From Pseudomonadota bacterium (GTDB taxonomy: Bacteria; Pseudomonadota; Gammaproteobacteria; Xanthomonadales; Xanthomonadaceae): a stretch of 7,458 nucleotides of DNA. Location of the stretch: assembly GCA_023453655.1 (NCBI GenBank), contig JAEXTE010000419.1:1-7458 (forward strand), in the 5' to 3' direction. Every line of letters begins with the position of its first letter. Position 1 is the first letter of the stretch. The notes below the pieces were generated by a model. The model saw only the letters and a list, made by a program, of their open reading frames with translations. It was not told where the DNA came from and searched no databases. Positions 6,237 through 7,458 of this stretch are shown piece after piece. Made by a program: the position numbers and the translations under genes.

Positions 6237-6581
6237 TTGGGCTGCCACGTCCTGTTCGTCTGTGGCAAGAACCGTTTGCGGAGCCCGACCGCGGAGCAGG
6301 TGTTCGCGGACTGGCCGGGCGTGGAGACGGCCTCCGCCGGTACCGGTCACGATGCGGACTGCCCGGTGTCTGCCGAGCTGCTCGACTGGGCGGACGTCGT
6401 GCTGGTCATGGAGGCGGCGCACCGAACGAAGATCGCCGCCCGGTCCCCGCCGCAGCTGCGTGGCAAGCGACTCGCGGTGCTTGGCATTCCGGATGTGTAC
6501 GACTACACGGCGCCCGGGCTGGTGCAGCGTCTGCTGGAACGGGTGCCGCGCTATTTGCCAGGACGCGACAACGGCGACTAG
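6237..6581 (+). CDS. Low-molecular-weight tyrosine-phosphatase-like protein (COG4551 type)
   Basis: This is a predicted small cytoplasmic phosphatase of 114 residues when read from TTG at 6237. The P-loop is CGKNRLRS (C9-x5-R15-S16) in the context HVLFVCGKNRLRSPTAEQVF, which matches the cysteine phosphatase signature and gives the nucleophile and phosphate-binding arginine. ASAG at 32-35 and the DxxxVLVME segment at 53-59 follow the LMW-PTP fold. D86 in IPDVYDY is the likely general acid. The loop differs from the classical CxGNxCRS of Wzb/Etp-type enzymes and belongs to the short COG4551-like group, whose substrates are not established. No ATG in this frame is close to the usual start. TTG gives the expected length, with weak GGATGG upstream. 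In-frame ATGs at 6018, 6021, 6048, 6108 and 6123 would add a hydrophobic N-terminus. The next gene starts 57 bp downstream on the same strand. Confidence 0.85.
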   Translation: MGCHVLFVCGKNRLRSPTAEQVFADWPGVETASAGTGHDADCPVSAELLDWADVVLVMEAAHRTKIAARSPPQLRGKRLAVLGIPDVYDYTAPGLVQRLLERVPRYLPGRDNGD

Positions 6582-6624
6582 GCTGGAGCGGGGAAGCGGG
6601 CCACACCCGTGTGAACTCGCAAGC

Positions 6625-6631
6625 AAGGGAG
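6625..6631 (+). promoter_or_regulatory. Strong ribosome binding site of the GFA/DUF6151-like gene
   Basis: AAGGGAG lies 7 nt before ATG at 6639, a good Shine-Dalgarno at standard spacing. It fixes the start and contrasts with the weak start signal of the phosphatase gene just upstream. Confidence 0.7.
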
Positions 6632-6638
6632 TTGAGCG

Positions 6639-7133
6639 ATGCAACGGACCTGCGCCACCTGCGCCTGCGGCAAGGTGACCGTCGAACTCGATGGCGCGCA
6701 CATCTATTGCGCGGCGTGCCACTGCGACGACTGCCAGGCGGCAGCGCGCGCGCTCGATGCGCTGCCTGCCCCGGTACCCACGGCGGATGCTTACGGCGGG
6801 ACGCATTACGTCCTGCACCGCAAGGATCGTTATGACGTCACGACAGGCAGTGGGCTGCTGAAGCCGTTTCGCCTGCGCCAGGACTCGCCAACCCGGCGCA
6901 TGGTGGCGTCCTGCTGCAACAGCCCCATGTTCCTGGCCTTCGACAACGCGCAGCACTGGATCTCGGTCTATCGCGCCCGCATCGCGTCGGCGGCCACGCT
7001 CCAGTCGCGTATCGCCATGCGGTTCGCAACCTGCACTTCCGGGCCGGACGACGTGCCTGCCTACAGGTCCTTCCCGATCGCGCTGGTCGGGAAGCTGCTG
7101 TTGAGCCGGGCAACGATGCTGCTCGGCCGATAG
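6639..7133 (+). CDS. Cysteine-rich GFA/DUF6151-like protein, probably zinc-binding
   Basis: This 164-residue soluble protein has the cysteine layout of the GFA/Mss4-like fold. C8-A-C10-G opens the first strand, followed by C27-H-C29-D-D-C32-Q and then S91-C92-C93-N-S-P. YGGTHYVLHRKDR at 52-64 and CCNSP resemble the DUF6151 group (typically HGGT and CCNTP) more than classical glutathione-dependent formaldehyde-activating enzyme. The conserved cysteines probably hold zinc. An enzymatic role is not established for this group and I do not assign one. There is no signal peptide or membrane segment; residues 145-163 are only mildly hydrophobic. The start is fixed by AAGGGAG 7 nt upstream. It follows the phosphatase gene by 57 bp with no obvious terminator between, so the two may share a transcript. 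It is convergent with the permease gene, 125 bp away. Confidence 0.88.
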   Translation: MQRTCATCACGKVTVELDGAHIYCAACHCDDCQAAARALDALPAPVPTADAYGGTHYVLHRKDRYDVTTGSGLLKPFRLRQDSPTRRMVASCCNSPMFLAFDNAQHWISVYRARIASAATLQSRIAMRFATCTSGPDDVPAYRSFPIALVGKLLLSRATMLLGR

Positions 7134-7258
7134 CGGCAGGGGGCCATGAGGCAGCCGGGTGCCGGGTTCCTCTGGTTCTACAGCACCAGGCTGGCGGTTC
7201 TGCCCTGCTGTCGCGGCGTCCCCAACGATGGCCGTGTCCGCATGAGGAACTAGAGCCT
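7134..7258. other. Convergent intergenic stretch without clear terminator
   Basis: The 125 bp between the converging GFA/DUF6151-like and permease genes holds a tandem GCCGGGT repeat (7154-7160 and 7161-7167) and short complementary segments such as CAGCA/TGCTG (7181-7185 with 7206-7210). I see no stem followed by a T-run on either strand. Confidence 0.35.
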
Positions 7259-7263
7259 CTAGT
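7249..7263. repeat. 15-bp near-perfect palindrome across the permease stop codon
   Basis: ACTAGAG (7249-7255) and CTCTAGT (7257-7263) are perfect inverted arms around a single C. The permease TAG stop (7259-7261 on the minus strand) lies inside the right arm. The site contains CTAG twice, a tetranucleotide that is scarce in many bacterial genomes. As RNA it could form a 6-bp stem with a 3-nt loop. It may be a protein-binding site or part of a transcript end; the function is unknown. Confidence 0.4.
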
Positions 7264-7458
7264 CGCGCCGCGACCCGCGGTCCAGCAATGCATACAGTGC
7301 GATCGCACCAAAGGTCGCCGTGCCGATCCCACCCAGGGCGAATTCGCCGAACTTCAGGGTGAACTCGCCGGTGCCCAGGATCAGGGTGATGCCCGCGACG
7401 ATCAGGTTCTTCGTGTCGGCGAAGTCGACCCGGTTGTCGACCCAGATCTTCGCGCCGG
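7259..7458 (-). CDS. uraA: UraA-type uracil/xanthine permease (NCS2 family), C-terminal end only
   Basis: The last 65 codons of a minus-strand gene enter from the right edge and end at TAG. The protein reads GAKIWVDNRVDFADTKNLIV, then AGITLILGTGEFTLKFGEFALGGIGTATFGAIALYALL and a basic tail RGSRRD. This matches the C-terminus of UraA-like nucleobase:cation symporters: the DxxxxKNLIV step, a membrane helix, the short LKFGxFxLGGIG turn and the final helix. These are inner-membrane importers of uracil or related bases driven by a proton gradient. Most of the protein, including the substrate-binding helices, is outside the window, so uracil versus xanthine specificity cannot be settled. The stop codon overlaps a palindrome. 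Confidence 0.85.
   Translation of the reverse strand, partial: GAKIWVDNRVDFADTKNLIVAGITLILGTGEFTLKFGEFALGGIGTATFGAIALYALLDRGSRRD

Noticed and set aside
5774..6268. Minus-strand frame with an ATG at 6124 and an AGGAG upstream
   Set aside because: The Shine-Dalgarno spacing of 13 nt is too long and position-one G/C is below position two, unlike real genes here. The plus frame explains the codon bias better. No homologue is recognisable.
5931..6956. Minus-strand frame of 341 codons across the phosphatase and GFA-like genes
   Set aside because: It is antisense to two recognisable plus-strand proteins and has no domain of its own.
6838..7332. Minus-strand frame of 164 codons crossing the permease end
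   Set aside because: It is out of frame with the recognisable UraA C-terminus and antisense to the GFA/DUF6151-like gene.
1..7458. CRISPR array, tRNA, rRNA, insertion sequence or attachment site
   Set aside because: I saw no regularly spaced repeats, cloverleaf-like tRNA sequence, rRNA motif, transposase or terminal inverted repeats with target duplications.

Overview
The window is GC-rich DNA, roughly two thirds G+C, with strong G/C bias at third codon positions. The gene types (an Rhs/SpvB-type secreted protein, a CHASE-GGDEF-EAL c-di-GMP protein, a bacterial lipocalin, a COG4551-type phosphatase, a GFA/DUF6151-type protein and a UraA-type permease) fit a gammaproteobacterium of the Lysobacter/Xanthomonadaceae kind. 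That placement is an inference from composition and gene style; no phylogenetic marker is present.

Layout. (1) 1-1762, minus: the N-terminal 587 codons of a large SpvB/Rhs-type protein that runs off the left edge. It has an export signal, an SpvB-type domain and three FG-GAP/VCBS calcium-loop repeats. (2) 1763-2230: a non-coding leader/intergenic stretch with a candidate promoter, several perfect hairpins and a direct repeat. One hairpin abuts the start codon and holds the probable ribosome binding site in its loop. (3) 2231-4900 (open to 5029), minus: a membrane c-di-GMP protein of the form TM-CHASE-TM-PAS-GGDEF-EAL. (4) 5194-5739, minus: a lipocalin with a plain signal peptide. (5) 5740-6236: a stretch between divergent genes. 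It contains a nested inverted repeat and, nearer the phosphatase, a segment with coding-like third-position bias in frame with that gene. (6) 6237-6581, plus: a small low-molecular-weight tyrosine-phosphatase-like protein, probably starting at TTG. (7) 6639-7133, plus: a cysteine-rich, probably zinc-binding GFA/DUF6151-like protein. (8) 7259-7458, minus: the last 65 codons of a UraA-type uracil/xanthine permease, convergent with gene 7.

The genes do not form one pathway. Genes 6 and 7 are 57 bp apart on the same strand and may be co-transcribed; the rest look like independent transcription units. The element most likely to belong to an interesting system is the left-edge SpvB/Rhs protein. Its variable C-terminus and any immunity or partner genes lie outside the window, so no complete new system can be claimed here. 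The most testable observations are the RBS hairpin in front of that gene, its structured leader, and the possible extended N-terminus of the phosphatase.
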